Under the pieces are notes generated by a model. It was not told the origin of the DNA, searched no databases, and saw nothing but the letters and a program-made list of their open reading frames with translations. The position numbers and the translations under genes were made by a program. Shown here in pieces: positions 1-10,736 of a stretch of DNA of 64,000 bases. The first letter of the stretch is position 1, and every line of letters starts with the position of its first letter. The stretch is taken from assembly GCF_000787575.1 (NCBI RefSeq), contig NW_012236505.1:248001-312000 (forward strand), read 5' to 3'. The DNA comes from Acytostelium subglobosum LB1. Lineage: Eukaryota > Evosea > Eumycetozoa > Acytosteliales > Acytosteliaceae.

Positions 1-70
1 AGTCTTTTACTAAAAAGATCTCTTCATTCTTAAAACGTCCAGACGACAATAACATAAAAGGGTAATTTAA

Positions 71-232
71 TTATGTCTGACCAATCAACAATAGTTTATT
101 CAGTCCAAGTTGGTCACTGACACACGTGATCGATAAATCGACAAGTCCATTGACATCGACCACCACGGACAGTGTTTCGACATACGCGACGCATTGCTCG
201 AAGAAGACTAAACACACACATTCGCTATCCAT
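71..232 (-). CDS. Possible small ORF, 53 codons
   Basis: An ATG-to-TAA reading frame of about 53 residues lies on the minus strand. Its composition looks protein-like: Val/Leu-rich beta-type runs such as VETLSVVVDVNGLVDLS and an end of LNKLLLIGQT. There is no low-complexity sequence, unlike the surrounding DNA. It may be a small gene or the last exon of one whose upstream part I did not find. No family recognised. Short length alone makes chance openness quite possible. Confidence 0.25.
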   Translation of the reverse strand: MDSECVCLVFFEQCVAYVETLSVVVDVNGLVDLSITCVSDQLGLNKLLLIGQT

Positions 233-697
233 TTGTCAGTGAGACAACACTCGGTGGTGTGTGAAAGTTTGAAGTTTATTCAAGATGAGGACTAGATTGG
301 GTGTTGGGAACGATGTTCCTTTGTGTCCATTCTGAAACAATTTACCATACATGGAAGGAACCTCGGCAACATTTATATTGATATAGACGTATAGATGTTA
401 TTGGAAATTTATTGCTTGTATTTGATTCTTTTTTAGATATATAGTTGTGTGTAAATCCTAGGATACACTTACTTTCATTTATTTATTCATAAATTCAAAC
501 AAATAATATAACTTATTTGTTTATTTTATACTTTACTTACTAATTTAATTAATAATAACCTTGACTTAGGCCCTGTGATCACAATATATATTGATATATA
601 TATATAACAATGGTATGATTTAGATTTATTATTAATAATAATACATATATTATATTATTATTATTATTATGTATTAATATTTGATAAATCATCTTAG
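233..697. other. Intergenic, AT-rich
   Basis: No convincing gene. The stretch becomes steadily more AT-rich to the right, with TATATA and TTATTA runs typical of dictyostelid promoters. It probably holds the promoter and unresolved first exon of the plus-strand gene that ends at 1078. Confidence 0.5.
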
Positions 698-1078
698 AAT
701 ACATTAAAAAGACTAAACATTAACAGACTTGTAAGATATAATGTAAATAATTATATTGGACCATTGGCATACTATTCAACAACATCATTATGGAATTCAA
801 AAGGTGCTACACATCAGAGCCAGTCAAGATTGAATAGAGTGTCAACGGCAACAGCAACAGGAGGAGGAGGTGCCAATGATAATGAATTCTTTAACGATTC
901 AGAGAAGTTTGATGTACCAGTTCTAGAGTTTATCATCAAGAGAAATGTCAGCATGGTTGGCAACAGACAAGGCAGTGCCGTCATCCCCGAGAAGGCAAGT
1001 GCCACCAATCTCAAGAAGAAGGTTGGTTTCAAGACTCCTCGAGACACAACCAGAGAGTTTTCCCTGGGTGTAGATTAG
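698..1078 (+). CDS. Uncharacterised protein, C-terminal exon; start not resolved
   Basis: A plus-strand frame is open from about 698 to a TAG at 1078, but it has no ATG before the middle of the protein. The true start is therefore probably in an upstream exon; an AG at 725-726 would be a possible acceptor. The visible part has a Gly/Ala/Thr-rich stretch, then a compact segment with EKFDVPVLEFIIKRNVSMVG and a basic KKKVGFKTPRDTTREFSLG tail. CAAT tetramers just downstream are in the plus orientation, as after other plus genes here. No family recognised; a real exon is likely, a complete gene is not claimed. Confidence 0.45.
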   Translation, partial: NTLKRLNINRLVRYNVNNYIGPLAYYSTTSLWNSKGATHQSQSRLNRVSTATATGGGGANDNEFFNDSEKFDVPVLEFIIKRNVSMVGNRQGSAVIPEKASATNLKKKVGFKTPRDTTREFSLGVD

Positions 1079-1179
1079 ATTGGATTGATACTAAACCATC
1101 AATCAATCAATCCTAAATAATAATAATTATAATAAATTATTACTTTGTACATAGATATATATATTTATTGACTGATCAT

Positions 1180-2799
1180 CTATACATTGATCATATCTAG
1201 GATGGCACGTGATATTAGTGCAGACCTTGGATCCTTCTCTGCATAGCGCTCGTCCAACAAATCGCCAAGTACAGTGGATATATCATCGCGATGATACTGA
1301 GTCGAGATCCAAACATCATGTGATAATATGACATGTAATGTCTCCAAGTAATTCCATCTCAACTGATTAGTTTGAATCATAGTTAGTTTATATTTTCGAT
1401 TGATCCAGAGTGGCTGGAGGAGTAGAGTATGTATACATACTGGATCAACTTCATCTAGATTATGAATGTTGCGAACCATTATATCAATGACGATTGGTAT
1501 ATCTGATGTGTAGAAGAAACAAGATACTTGTGACTCGGTTGAATAGTTGAACAAGTCGGCAACGAATAAAAGGCATTGTGGAAGTAGTCCATATTCAAAC
1601 TCTATGATTAATAGTTAGTATGATGTAACATCTAATGGTCTTGATTCAATCATTCACTTACTATCTCTATTTAGAAGTGCAATGAGCTCTGTGCTCAACT
1701 CTGGTGCTTTCTTGATTGTATACAACTTGTTGATGAGTGGAGAGTAACCCTCTGATGTGAACTGTGTCTGGTAGGCAAGCTGGATGACAACATGGATATT
1801 AGTATGATTCCATCAATCCATCCATGTTGTATATGATGATTGATTGATTGGTAACCTTACCAATGTATGATAGAATATATGTAACCAATCCTCCTCGTAA
1901 TAATCCAGATACTTTAGTCCAAGATTGATCAATTCCTCCAAGAACATATCGTCTAGTTTGGCAAGTTCACTTGGTGGCAATGGACCTGTTTGAGTTAGGA
2001 TGGCGGACATTAATTGAAGATGATTGGCTGCTTTGGTCTCATCCTCTTGCATGAAACAGTTTGGAATGATCCACGCCAGTTGACCATCTGCCAAAACCTG
2101 CAACAATCCATCCACTTGACTTGACACCACTTTGAAGAACATTACAACCTCTAGTCCATAGTTGACATCATCGCTCTATCCAGTTTGGTCAGTATTGTGC
2201 ATGTCTCCAGATGTAGTATAGATCATGATTAACATACATGTTGAGCATCTCTACACATGCTCCTGACGAGTGCAAAGTCATCGATTGTTAACAACTTCAA
2301 TGCTTGATCAAATCCCAATTGTTTGAATCGTTCGATATAGTTCTTGATGTCCTCTACATTGGTTCGATCAATCTTTGTAAAGTCATCAATGTTTGGTGTA
2401 GTATAGGAAGCATCTTCATATTCTTCCTCTTGTTCCTCTCCTTGTTGTTGCTCTTGTTGGTCATCACATTGTTCATTCACATAGCATGGTGATGATTCAC
2501 CACTACTTGTTGTCGATTGTAACCAGTCCTCTCTTGACAGTTCATCCTGTACCTTTTGCAACTTCCTCTCCAATGACTGTATCTTTTTCAATAGGTTTGG
2601 AGATGTAGGTAACAACTGATATGCTTGTCTAAAGTATAATCATATATTAGTCATTCATTCATCCATTCTTTCAAAATGACATAACTTACCTGTAGAGATC
2701 CAATGATACTTTGAAGTTATCTCTTTCACATTCCTTTGCCTTTCTAATCAAAGAGTTAAACTCTTGTACAATAGTTGCTGTATTACTAGTAGTCTCCAT
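1180..2799 (-). CDS. SPIN90/Ldb17-like protein (tentative)
   Basis: Five exons (2799-2690, 2628-2238, 2148-1861, 1779-1662, 1601-1180) join to a 442-residue protein. The N-terminus is a helical, MIT/TPR-like segment (LIRKAKECERDNFKVSLDLY), followed by an acidic Glu/Gln linker. The C-terminal half is all-helical. Its segment around FEYGLLPQCLLFVADLF, then FFYTSDIPIVIDIMVRNI, resembles the leucine-rich domain of SPIN90/Dip1/Ldb17, proteins that activate Arp2/3 to start linear actin filaments. I see no SH3 domain. The family call rests on recalled pattern similarity only; an unrelated ARM-like protein is the alternative. Donors are GTAAG or GTATG, and introns carry TCAATC-type repeats on the sense strand. 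Confidence 0.55.
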
Positions 2800-3062
2800 T
2801 TAATATAAATATATTATAAGATGGTGTACAAGTAATAAAGGTGAGTTGTGTTGTGTAAATGAATGAATGAAATAGTGTTTCAAGTTCACAAAAAACCAAA
2901 GATCTTGAAACTTTGTGTGTTGTTTTGTCGATTTGGGGTTGTGTTTCGTTTCATTCGTCTGTTTCGTCTTTCCTTCAGCTTGTTTGAATGAAAATTGGAG
3001 TTTATTCATTCATTTATATCATTCGTTTATAACATAATATATACATTTAATAATAATATACA

Positions 3063-4082
3063 ATGGCAATAGATAAGAGAAGAAAGAATCAAGACTCTGA
3101 TGATGAGGATGATGAAGTTGTAAACAACAAAAGTAGTTTAAAGACAAAGAAGATAAAGATATCAAATGATACTCCATCTAGCAGTGATGAGAGTGATAAT
3201 GATAGTGATAGTGATGATGTAGCTAAAGTACAAAGTGATAGTGATAGTGATAGCAGTAGTGAGAGTGAGAATGAGAGTGAATCAGCATCAGATGATCAAT
3301 CAAGTAGTGATGACGAAAATGACAACGAAGATGATGATGAAGATGAAGATGATGAGACAAAGACAAAGAAAAAGGTTGAAGAAGAGAAAGAACAAATATT
3401 GAAGAAATTAAAGGAGGAGAAGGCAAAGGATAAACAAAGGATGAAGATGACACAGGAGGAACAGAAGAAGGAGATTGAGAAGGAGTTTGAAAAGTTGGAA
3501 CAGGAGGAAAAGGAGAAGAAGACTGGCAAGACTGAACAACAAAAGAAGAAGATGATGGATATGGAGAAACAAAAGAAGCGAGCTGAGATGTCCCAATACC
3601 TGTCCACCTGGAAGAATGACCGATCCAGCTGGAAGTTCAACAAGAAGATCCAAGTATCAATCCTAAACAACATATACAGCAGAGAACTTGTAAGTGCTAC
3701 GATGGAGGGAGTAGTCATGTCTTGGTCGCGCTTATACTCACTCCATCACTCAATCAATCAATCAATCATGGATCATGGAATGATTCCGCCTCATACTCAA
3801 TAATCAATCAAGATCCCTGAGAAGTACTTCCAGATTGCGATGGACTACTTGATGGCATTACAAGGAATGGCTAGGACAAAGACTATTGAGGAGGCGACCG
3901 TTAATTCAAAGTTGAAGGTGGCTGATAAGTCAAGTGATGATGAGGATGATGATAGTGATAAGGAGGACGATGATGAACTCACCAATCAACGTTGGAAGAA
4001 GGAGAGAGCAAAGAGACTACTGAAACGTCTACTGAAGCAGGATAATGATAACAGTGACAGTGATGACAGTGACAGTGATTGA
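3063..4082 (+). CDS. WKF-domain protein (C7orf50-like)
   Basis: Two exons (3063-3689 and 3813-4082) give 298 residues. Residues 1-100 are a Ser/Asp/Glu acidic region, then a Lys/Glu coiled coil. The conserved part spans the splice junction: YLSTWKNDRSSWKFNKKIQ, then ILNNIYSRELIPEKYFQIAM and YLMALQGMARTKTIEEA. This matches the WKF domain of human C7orf50, a nucleolar protein linked to rRNA processing. The tail is again acidic with a basic RWKKERAKRLLKRLLKQ helix. The 123-nt intron holds CAAT repeats and the GGAATGATTCC dyad at 3777. Nucleolar role is inferred from the family and from the acidic/basic tracts. Confidence 0.78.
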
Positions 4083-4157
4083 TAATGAATGTCCATTCAA
4101 TCAATCAATAAATTTATATAAATATATATATATGGTATCGTGATCACGATTGATGGA

Positions 4158-7100
4158 TCAACTTGGATGATGGACATCCGATCGTTGGATGACCATTGGT
4201 GCAGTGTGCTTTGTAGCGGTGGTGGTAGTGGTGGTAGTGGTAGTAGTTGAAAGTCTGGCCTGTTCGAGGACATGTAGGGCGGCAGAGATAGTGGTGTCGA
4301 GTGGCGTGTATGTTGAGATACTGGCCGGAGATGGTACCGCTTGCATCTTGGTATCCGTTGTAGCCACTGCAGTGGCAGCTACATCAGACACAACAGGGGC
4401 TGAGCTAGCCAGTTTTGGAGATTGATGCGCTACGGGTGTGGTGGTTGCCGGCGATGGTGTTGGTGTTATCGTTGGTATCACCATCATCCTGTTGCCATTG
4501 CCTGGCGTGCCAGCCACGAGGGCGCCTTCCTCCGTCTCGACGATCTGCGACTGATAGTTGAACTCGTTGAACTCCACCTTGGTCGCGACGGTCGGCGTGC
4601 AGATGTTGAACAGCAGATCCAGCTGCTGGAGCACCTCCTCGCCGCACTTGACCAGATTGGTCTCGGTGGCCTCGACAAAGGTCATCGTCGACTTCTTGCC
4701 CACGATCCTAAAGTCGTCCGGCTGGCCAAAGAACACCACGATGATCTTCTTGCCAGCGAGTGATGGGAGCAGCTTGAGGCTGGAGGGCACAACGTGAAGG
4801 TCCTTCACCCAGACGCATGGCATCCAGGGACACGACACGGTCTTGGCCCAGAGAAGCCCGCCCAGCTTGTCCTTGTGATTGACGTAGAGTCGCACGGCCG
4901 TGGGCAGTGGGTCGGGCGCTGTCACTGCATGTGTAGGGTAGGGGATATGCGACCTCAGTGCATCGAGGATCGCGCAGACCGACTTGTGTGTATCGCTTGT
5001 CGTCTCTTTGAGTATCTTTGGCGGCCTTCCTTTGTTGGACGTCGTCGACTCTGTCAATGGTCGCTTCTTCTCGGTGCTATTGGGAGGTGTGGTCGCGGCG
5101 TTGGGGTTGTTGGGGTTGCTATGATTGAGTGAGCCCTTTGGTCTGCCTGGCCTCCTTGGTGTAATTTGTTGCGGAGGTGTCTGGGTGCTCTGGACCAGCG
5201 AGGACTGCTGTTGCTGCTGTTGCTGCTGTTGCTGTTGTTGTTGTTGTGGTGGCTGTTTCTGTTGTTGTTGTTGTTGTTGCGCTGGCTGTTGTTGTTGCGG
5301 TGTCTGTTGTTGAGTTGGCTTTTGTTCAGTCTTGGTAGGTGGCGGTACCACTAATAATATTGGCTCGGATATTGCCGAGGCGGATGACGATGAGGTCAGG
5401 TCGGTGAAGTTGGTCTTGGTTGCTTTGAGTGGCGGCGTGGTGGGCGTGAGGAGTTGGATGTTGGGTGTGAATGTCGATGGCTGGTACGCCAACACATGTT
5501 GGTACTGCAGCGATGTGTTGTACTCTTCCAGTGGCGGTGCGAATGGTGGCGGGTTGACCTTGCACCGTCTCATACTGAAGCTTCTAATCTTGTGTGCCAT
5601 GTTCTCGTGATGGCTGTTGTCTTGCTCACTGTTGTTGTTGTTTGATATCGACATCAAGTTGTTGATGTTGTGGAATGTTCTGTTGCTGAATATTCCATTG
5701 CTGGTGTTGCCGGTGATGCTGTTGCTGTTGCTCTTGCTGTCTGCTGCCTTCAACTCATTGTCGTTCTTTAAAACACCTGTTACACATGGTGTACATAAAC
5801 ATGTTCCGAGACAACTGAAGCACTTCCACTCGCCCGATGACACAATCTGGAAGAAGTCCACATTATATCCTGCCACGCACCTATCGCAATAAGGTTTACG
5901 GCAATGTGTACAATACACCACCGAGAACTTGGGCAGTAATGTCGTGCATTGATGGCACTTCTCCTTTTTCTGGAATGATGATTGATTGAGTGAGTGAGTG
6001 AGTGATCGAGTCCAAAGTAGGACCAGGTCCAGGGTACTTACGTTGGCATGGTAGACGACGTGATAGGCAATGGTGGCGGTTGTTAGGAATCCACATTTTT
6101 GGACGATGGCATTCTGTTTGTTGGTGATCAGTGTGTCGATATCTTCGTGATCTTGCTTCTTCTGTTTGGTCTGAGCCAGGAGGTATGCTTTGTATATATC
6201 ATAGTATGTGTCCAAGTCCTTGCGCATCTTATGATGAGAGATAAACTCTCTCAACTCCATCTGTGCAAAGTGATCCTCACATCCATTGCCATGCGACACG
6301 CAGTCGAAGCAGAAGTCCCTCTGTTCGTGATTGAGTGATTGAATGAGTGAGTATGAATGAGCGAGGTAGGTATGGTGTTGGAGGAGAGGATACGTACAGA
6401 TTCACAGAGAGGACAGGTATAGCATCGGTTGAATATGTCACAGTTGCATTGATCACACTTGCGGTCATGTTTGAGCTCAGTGGTGATCAGCTTGAATGGC
6501 TTGAGGAAGGGGATGGTCTCGCCGGGCGCAGCGAATGGGTATGATGGCTTGGGTATCAAGATGGACTCTGATTGCAGGATGTGATGCAGGATGCCGAGTA
6601 GAGGCTCGACATATTCATTCATCAACTTGCCCTCCTCATTGCCGGCGAGGCCGTCGGCCAGCTTCTCCATAATCTTCTTGAGTGAGTAATATATCGTGGC
6701 CTTTACTCTGTAGATCTCAGGTTTGGATATCGATCGCTGAAGAGGCAACATCGTGTAGTATGATATTGGTGCACAGCTCACTGGCAATGTATTCCATGCC
6801 ACTTTGATCGTTGGTCCTCCCTAAGATTGATTGAGTTAATTAGTCAGTGAGTGAGCGAGAGAGGAAGGGTCGAGTGATCATCTAGACTTACAATGTTGAT
6901 AACTTGGTGCACGGCACTTGGAGGGATGATGACTAGATCGCCAACTCGTTGTCTGATGACGTAGACGTCAAAGGGGGCACCAATGAACTCTTTGGGATTG
7001 AGGAATCGAGACTCGTTGAATATGTCTCCACCCTTGTCCGACCAGAATTCGATTGCCTTGCTCATTGACTTGGTCTCCAGGACAAACCAGTAGGCAAATG

Positions 7101-7791
7101 TGTTGTCGGCGTTGACGTCAGTCTCCTCGGGCCGTGCGTGAAGCATCAGGTTGTGTCCACGCGTGCCAACGTTGTCCATGTGGCCCGCCGTATAGGTGCC
7201 GTTGGCGCCTATGTACAGCATCAGCGTCTCGGGCTTGAGATACTCGGGCAGACTGGCGATGAGGTCTGCGCGGCGATCGCGGTACACCAGCAGCTTGGTC
7301 AGGTTGGTCTCGATGTAGTTCTGCCACTCCTTGGGACAGGGCACGTCCTTGCCGTAGAGGTGCTTGGGGTTGCGCTCCTCGGGGATCATGTCGAGGTAGT
7401 CGATGTATTGGCCCAGTGTCCAGTCGGAGCAGTCGGTGTGCTTCTCATTGTCGCGCGGTGAGTTGTGCAGGGGTATGTGGCCAAACACCCTGCTGAGGTA
7501 CTCCAGTGTGAACAGCTCCTGCTGCGTCGGGTCGTTCCGATTCACCAGGTGAAGCTGGTGCTGCTCCTGCTCGGCCCACAGCGCCATCGTGCCCGTCAGT
7601 ACCAAGGGCACGCCGCGCTCCATTATATATTGATTGATCGTCTGTTCACTAATATCGTCCGTGTACTGCAGTGTTGGGGCCATCTTGAAGTTGCTCTCGG
7701 CCAACAACTGATCAATGTCGAATGACATCAGACTCTCGACTGACGGAACGAATATAGGAAGTTCCAGGTATCTTGAGCGATCAATCTGCAT
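4158..7791 (-). CDS. JmjC demethylase-like protein with zf-R1, AT-hook and PWWP domains
   Basis: Four exons (7791-6892, 6820-6398, 6320-6042, 5969-4158) give 1137 residues. Residues about 40-300 are a JmjC fold; the Fe(II) ligands look intact as HMD (H204, D206) and the distal His in SAVHQV (H295), so 2-oxoglutarate oxygenase activity is likely. Next come Cys-rich CDQCNCDIFNRCYTCPLC and DFCFDCVSHGNGC elements, then a zf-4CXXC_R1-type finger (CHQCTTLL ... CTHCRKPYCDRC ... WKCFSCLGTCLCTPC). A long polyQ tract and an AT-hook (RRPGRPKGS) follow. The C-terminal third has a PWWP-like domain (GLLWAKTVSCPWMPCVW ... VVFFGQPDDFRIV). Probably a nuclear histone demethylase or hydroxylase that reads methylated chromatin; target unknown. 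Confidence 0.9.
5208..5330 (-). repeat. CAA/CAG repeat coding polyglutamine
   Basis: On the plus strand this reads as TTG/CTG triplets; on the coding strand it is an interrupted CAA/CAG array encoding Gln runs broken by Pro and Ala in the JmjC-PWWP protein. Mixed codons suggest selection for glutamine rather than a pure, slippage-prone repeat. Confidence 0.85.
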
Positions 7792-8429
7792 TTCTATCTT
7801 CCTCTCTCTCTCTCGTCTCGAGCACGATTTATTGATTGATTGTTTGTTTGTTTGTTTTGATAATGTGTGTTTGCTTGTACCCTACTTGGGATAGTTCCAA
7901 GTTTGAAGTCTTCGGGTCAAGTTGAGATTGATTGAGTTCCAATGAATAGGTGACTAGGTGAGTGAGTGAGTTGACGAATGTGTCTTTGTCTTTGTCTTTG
8001 TCTAAGTCGAGTTGAGTTGAGTTGAATGTGTAAAGTATACAACAAGTTATATTATATTATATTATGTTATATTATATTGTAGTTGGTCGAAGGCAGGAAG
8101 GAAAGTCAAGTAAGGTGTTCACGCCCACGAGCAAAGAAAGCGAAATGTTTAAATTAATTAATTTTTTTTTTTTTCTAACTTTCAAAAGAAAAAATGAAAT
8201 TGACGTGAGAGATCTAAAAACACTTCCCACTCATACACCCAACCCACTAATTTTATTTTATATTTTTATCTTTTATTTTGTTTTAGTTGTTTTTAATTTT
8301 TATTTTTTTCGTCCACAACACTCATCCTCCCCTCGATTGACACCATTTGTTTCGTTTTCATTCTTGATTGATATTAGAAACAAACATTAATTGTTTATAC
8401 ATACAAATAATAATAATATATTAATATAT
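7792..8429. other. Intergenic, simple repeats
   Basis: Promoter side of the JmjC gene and 3' side of the E2F-like gene. It contains short tandem runs (GTTTGTTTG, TCTTTG, GAGTTGA, TATTATAT) and a T-rich stretch. A plus-strand frame at 8064-8390 is open but is AT/Phe-rich and not convincing. Confidence 0.6.
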
Positions 8430-9875
8430 TTATTCAGTTCGTAGATTGTTGTTATCGGTTGTGATGATGGAGTCAGACTTCCAGTTCCAGATGTACATTT
8501 GTTTGGAACCCAATCTTTCGGACTTGGCAATGATACCAATGCACTCGAGCACGTTGGCAATGTCATACAGACGTTTGCAACGAGCTGGCATGGCGTCCAG
8601 TTTATATTCTCGGCGGATATCGACAAGACTCAACGTTGGACTGTTGGCAAACATGCTGATAAATTGATGACAGAGCAGGCCTATCGATGTCAACTTGGTA
8701 TTGTTGTTGTTGTTGGAGTTGTTGGAGTTGGTAGTAGTGTTACTGGAGTTGATGGAGATGTTGGATTTGGATAGGATATGGATGGACTTGACTGCCGCGG
8801 ACACATTTTGGAAACCAAGCCAGTGGTAGTGATCACGGAGTTCTTTGCGCACCATTCCAATGCACTCCATAACGTTCATGATCTCGTAGAAACGACGTTT
8901 GGACACTTGGATACGGGTGCTCAGTGTGGACATGTCAATCCTCTGGCCCACGGGCATATTCCTGTACTCTGCCAGGATCACCTCTGCCAGATTCCTGATT
9001 GATCGACTGCTTCTGAATGACTTATCATCCTTCTTCTTTTCAGGCTTTGGTTCCTTGGCATTGGGAGACTTGGTCTTTGGAACTTTTGATTTTGTTGATG
9101 TTGTCGTAGATGTTGATGTTGTTGATGTCGTTGATGTAGTTGATGTTGTGGATGTTATATTGGGGGATTGAGGAGTTCGAGGTGACGAATACATTTGATC
9201 GTCTGTGAATGTAGATGATAATGATTGAATCGGTGAGGATATGTCGGAAAGATATTCGCTGGAGGATGAGTGTGTTGGTGATGGGGGATTATCGTTATAT
9301 CCATGGAACAGTGTATAGTCGATGGAGGAGTTGGCGGAGGAAAGATTGTACTGGAAAAATGAATGGGAGTTGGGGATCTGGTTGTTGCACAAGTTCACTT
9401 GAACAAGTGGAGTGCAATCATTGGTAGGCTTATGGAGGATCATCGTATGCTGCTGTTGTTGCTGCTGAGGAGTCTGGGTATTCTGGATATTCTGTGGATT
9501 CTGCTGGTAGTACAGGGAATTGGAATTATGAGATTGTTCAATCTGGCTTAGGTCTGGATGGGCAATCAAGCCCTCTTGGGTCAAGGCCTGGGTCAGTTCA
9601 TTCTCAATATTGGTCCATGGTAGTTGAAGTTGTTCATTAAAGGCATGGAAGTTGAATATACTATTATAGTTGTTGTTGTAGATGTTGTTGTTGATGTTGT
9701 TATTTTGGAGAATATTGTTTGGGTTGTTGGATGAATCACCACCGCCATCAAAGTTGTAAACAACATTAGTGTTGTTGGTGTAGTTGAAGATATTACAGTT
9801 GTTGTTGTTCATTGTCATAAGACAATGTATGTATGATGTTGATGTATTTGTTGATGTTGCTGTTACACAAGTCAT
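8430..9875 (-). CDS. E2F/DP-family transcription factor with two winged helices
   Basis: Single exon, 481 residues. Residues 1-285 are Asn/Gln/Ser/Thr-rich and probably disordered, ending in a basic Lys/Pro segment. Two winged-helix domains of the E2F_TDP type follow: residues about 290-354 (RSIRNLAEVILAEY ... KRRFYEIMNVMECIGMV ... HYHWLG) and about 396-466 (SIGLLCHQFISMF ... CKRLYDIANVLECIGII ... MYIWNW). The recognition-helix signature RRxYDI is RRFYEI in the first and KRLYDI in the second. Two DNA-binding domains in one chain is the design of atypical E2F7/8-type repressors, which bind without a DP partner. I see no dimerisation coiled coil or Rb-binding motif. Cell-cycle regulation is inferred. 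Confidence 0.82.
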   Translation of the reverse strand: MTCVTATSTNTSTSYIHCLMTMNNNNCNIFNYTNNTNVVYNFDGGGDSSNNPNNILQNNNINNNIYNNNYNSIFNFHAFNEQLQLPWTNIENELTQALTQEGLIAHPDLSQIEQSHNSNSLYYQQNPQNIQNTQTPQQQQQQHTMILHKPTNDCTPLVQVNLCNNQIPNSHSFFQYNLSSANSSIDYTLFHGYNDNPPSPTHSSSSEYLSDISSPIQSLSSTFTDDQMYSSPRTPQSPNITSTTSTTSTTSTTSTSTTTSTKSKVPKTKSPNAKEPKPEKKKDDKSFRSSRSIRNLAEVILAEYRNMPVGQRIDMSTLSTRIQVSKRRFYEIMNVMECIGMVRKELRDHYHWLGFQNVSAAVKSIHILSKSNISINSSNTTTNSNNSNNNNNTKLTSIGLLCHQFISMFANSPTLSLVDIRREYKLDAMPARCKRLYDIANVLECIGIIAKSERLGSKQMYIWNWKSDSIITTDNNNLRTE

Positions 9876-10736
9876 TGTATAATGATATGTTTTGAGTTGT
9901 ATATATATAAATATATTGGATTAATTAATATTATTAATATTGATGATGATGTGTACACTTGTATGGTATCCTATCAAACCTCGATGTAGCAAACACCTAC
10001 TACTTCAGGTCAGGTCACCTACTACAAGTTATGTTGTTGATCACACTTTAGAGTAATGTATACACAGATAGTATAGTATCAATTGATTTGATACTGAACT
10101 CGAAGCGTTGGCATTGGGAGTCCGGACTCTGATCCAGCGCCGTCGACCTATTTGGCACAGTGCCTCATTTCGAGATAAAGCTCAGTCGTGATGTGTCTCT
10201 GTGTGGTGCCAGGGCCACTCTCTGACTGAACATTTACACAAAGATCAATGATCCCAGGGAGCCCAATACACGTGACCACGTCCAATTCATTCAAAGTGAT
10301 GTCAGATTAGAGTTATCCCTTATCGTTTATCACATTGAGTAAGAATGTTTTGTTGGTTTGTGCCCCTTGATTAGATCGAGTAGGGCCCTGGTTGTGCAAG
10401 GTGTTCGGACTTGTCCTCCATTCTCCAGAATTCAAGAAATTAAATTCTTTGCATCGTTTCAACTTCTGATCACCCCCCTTGAAACGACCTCTTTCGCGTT
10501 TAGTCGTTCAAAAAAGTGATCAAAACATCATTCATGGTCGTGTTGGTCAATCGGGACGCACCACCCCCTAACGAATTGATGCATGTCAGATCATTTACTC
10601 TTTGCCATAGTTATAACAACACAATGAAATAATAATAATAAGTTTTAAAAGGTATCCTAACAAGTAGGCAGCATGATTGATATTTATATACGATACGATT
10701 GATTGATTGATTGATAAATAGACAGGTCAAGTTAAT
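9876..10736. other. Intergenic, contains a strong hairpin
   Basis: No gene recognised. The right half is less AT-rich than usual for a gap here and holds the inverted repeat listed at 10467-10522. Two to three hundred bases around 10100-10300 are also of coding-like composition, but no long frame is open. Confidence 0.5.
10467..10522. other. Two-part inverted repeat, possible structured RNA
   Basis: TGATCAC at 10467-10473 pairs with GTGATCA at 10516-10522. Inside it TTGAAACGAC (10479-10488) pairs with GTCGTTCAA (10503-10511) with one bulge. The loop is about 14 nt, and the internal loop is C-rich on one side and A-rich on the other. Function unknown. Confidence 0.45.

Noticed and set aside
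3223-3718. Ser/Phe- and His-rich frames opposite the WKF gene
   Set aside because: Antisense of the acidic and Lys/Glu coiled-coil codons.
8064-8390. 108-codon plus frame
   Set aside because: Phe/Tyr/Lys-rich from T- and A-runs, no domain, sits in the promoter of the JmjC gene.
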